Assembly (NCBI GenBank): GCA_014237465.1
Contig: JABZFM010000033.1
Location: 1 to 64,000 of the forward strand
From: Desulfobacteraceae bacterium
GTDB lineage: Bacteria; Desulfobacterota; Desulfobacteria; Desulfobacterales; Desulfosalsimonadaceae
Reading direction: 5' to 3'
Length of the DNA: 64,000 nt
Shown here: positions 62,857-64,000 of the stretch, in pieces
How the letters are laid out: every line of letters begins with the position of its first letter
Numbering within the stretch: the first letter of the stretch is position 1
The notes under the pieces: generated by a model
The model's input: only the letters and a program-made list of their open reading frames with translations
Database searches by the model: none
Told to the model about the DNA's origin: nothing
Translations under genes and position numbers: made by a program

Positions 62857-64000
62857 TTAGAATTCGTAACCGACCGTAAGCCAGATATTTCTTCCTTCAA
62901 TGGGCTGCTGGGTCGGGTAATAGCCTCCGGTAGCGGTACGGATGCCGGCATCGAATGCATCATCAGTGTCAAAGATATTCCTGATCAAGAGCGTCAAAAA
63001 CAGACCGTCAACAACAGCATTTTCCCAGCGAATGTTTGAATGGAAAATAACCTTATCGTCTATTTCTTTGACGGGATTTGACTGAATCGTTTGTATTTTA
63101 TATAAATAATTTGCTCTTAAGTGAAATGAAAGATTGTAAAGAATGCCATAGGTAAACCCGATGTTTGCCTTATGCTTTGGAATATTTGGAATGGATTCCC
63201 CGTCATGAGCTGTGGAAAAGGTAGTAATCATTTCCGGAAGGTTTTTATATTCCCCGCGTGAAAAGGTGTAGTTCATATAAAGTGAAAGCTTGTCGGTCAG
63301 GGTGAAGTCTGAATCGAACTCTATGCCATAAATATTTGCCTTGCCGATATTCTGGTTCTGGTTCCAGAACTCTGATTCCGGATTCGGGTTGGGAACGTTT
63401 GTTTCAACTTCAAGGATAAGGTCGTTGATCACGTTATAATAACCCTGAAGACTGAGATGCCCTTTAAAGGGCAACGCGTATCCCAGGCCGAGTTCAAAAG
63501 AGCGCATATGCTCAGGATCAAGGTGAAGGTTCGCCATTCTCTGCCGGGTTTCATTGACAAGCTCCCAGGCCGTTGGTCCGCGAAATCCGGTGCTAAACAT
63601 TGCTTTAATCGTGCAGTCTCCCGGATTGGCAATAGCACTGACCCTAAAAGTGTTTGAATCACCATATGCCGTGCTGTGATCAAAGCGGTATCCGCCAACA
63701 AAAGAAAAAATTTCATTCATCCGGTAAATGCTTTGCAAATAGCCGGCATAATTCTCATATTTATATCTTTCATAGGAACCGTAACCTTTTGGCACATCAT
63801 AAAAAATCAATTCCAGGCCCACCGTGTTGTCAAACTGATCAGAAGGTTGCCATTGCAGTCGCTCTTCAATTTTAAAGAGGTCATCCGGCCTAGCATAGCC
63901 TGATACGGTCGTCACATCTTCCGGGAAATTATATGCGTCAGGCCCGGGGGTGTTCGGGTAGGATTCATGGCTGGAACTCAGTAACCGGGAATTTTGAATT
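62857..64000 (-). CDS. TonB-dependent outer-membrane receptor (5' part outside the window)
   Basis: The C-terminal about 380 residues of a TonB-dependent receptor barrel. The frame is open to the window edge, so the gene starts beyond 64000. Alternating amphipathic strands with aromatic girdles (YENYAGYLQSIYRMNEIFSF, FRGPTAWELVNE, HRANIGF-like KHKANIGFTYG) and the terminal strand NIWLTVGYEF with final Phe are typical. Ligand unknown; the adjacent YfiR/kinase/HD-GYP genes suggest that uptake or sensing of the ligand is tied to c-di-GMP control. Confidence 0.88.
   Translation of the reverse strand, partial: IQNSRLLSSSHESYPNTPGPDAYNFPEDVTTVSGYARPDDLFKIEERLQWQPSDQFDNTVGLELIFYDVPKGYGSYERYKYENYAGYLQSIYRMNEIFSFVGGYRFDHSTAYGDSNTFRVSAIANPGDCTIKAMFSTGFRGPTAWELVNETRQRMANLHLDPEHMRSFELGLGYALPFKGHLSLQGYYNVINDLILEVETNVPNPNPESEFWNQNQNIGKANIYGIEFDSDFTLTDKLSLYMNYTFSRGEYKNLPEMITTFSTAHDGESIPNIPKHKANIGFTYGILYNLSFHLRANYLYKIQTIQSNPVKEIDDKVIFHSNIRWENAVVDGLFLTLLIRNIFDTDDAFDAGIRTATGGYYPTQQPIEGRNIWLTVGYEF

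Noticed and set aside
1-64000. CRISPR arrays, tRNA and rRNA genes
   Set aside because: No regularly spaced direct repeats and no cloverleaf-like or rRNA-like sequence were noticed by reading; a covariance-model scan would be needed to exclude small RNAs.

Overview
The window looks like chromosomal DNA of an anaerobic, non-photosynthetic bacterium, most likely of the Desulfobacterota (sulfate-reducer-like). The reasons are an archaeal-type ADTH/FBP-family aldolase that would feed an alternative aromatic pathway, a fused chorismate mutase/prephenate dehydrogenase, a B12-type radical SAM enzyme next to Mg-chelatase-like AAA+ proteins, iron-sulfur flavoproteins, many two-component proteins, and GTGGGAG-type and GTAGG-type REP hairpins. 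This placement is inference from gene content; no rRNA or other marker gene is present.

Layout. 0-11 kb: ordinary accessory and metabolic genes (PilZ, DUF2914, ankyrin lipoprotein, Tat-exported CrtI-like oxidoreductase, nitroreductase, lipase-like hydrolase, MBL-fold/flavoprotein pair, tyrA). 11.7-18.7 kb: a reverse-strand operon with a TetR regulator, a B12-type radical SAM protein, ChlI-like and ChlD-like Mg-chelatase subunits and a haloalkane-dehalogenase-type hydrolase, but no large chelatase subunit. 19.5-30.5 kb: an AT-rich, defence-island-like stretch with vapBC, higBA, a RecD2 remnant, a gene broken by one TGA, a metallophosphoesterase, and a two-gene unit of a 2295-residue SIR2-TPR-PIN-like protein overlapping a truncated ParA-type ATPase. 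31-34.6 kb: a hydrolase and a convergent NarL-type regulator/PAS histidine kinase pair.

35.4-48 kb: a forward-strand cluster that starts from a consensus promoter and a truncated secreted protein. It encodes a 57-residue Cys-containing peptide that resembles a RiPP precursor, a PqqD-radical SAM-SPASM fusion, an HprK-like kinase, a separate gingipain propeptide protein, a large C25 peptidase with PKD repeats, a C39-like secreted protein, an S26 signal peptidase, a free PqqD protein, a SPASM-only protein and an NTP_transf_5 nucleotidyltransferase. Several members are eroded: three in-frame stops lie in the C25 membrane anchor, the second radical SAM core is missing, and an IS5-type remnant sits in the middle. 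48-53.4 kb continues with glycosyltransferases, a UGM/protoporphyrinogen-oxidase-like flavoprotein and a GT39 transferase.

53.4-64 kb: a fatty acid hydroxylase-family protein, the ADTH-synthase-like aldolase, a TMTC-like TPR membrane protein, and a reverse-strand sensory operon (TonB-dependent receptor, YfiR-like periplasmic protein, CHASE8-like hybrid histidine kinase with two REC domains and HPt, REC-HD-GYP phosphodiesterase). The three parts most likely to hold undescribed biology are the precursor-peptide/C25 cluster, the SIR2-TPR-PIN plus ParA unit and the chelatase-like/B12-radical SAM operon.
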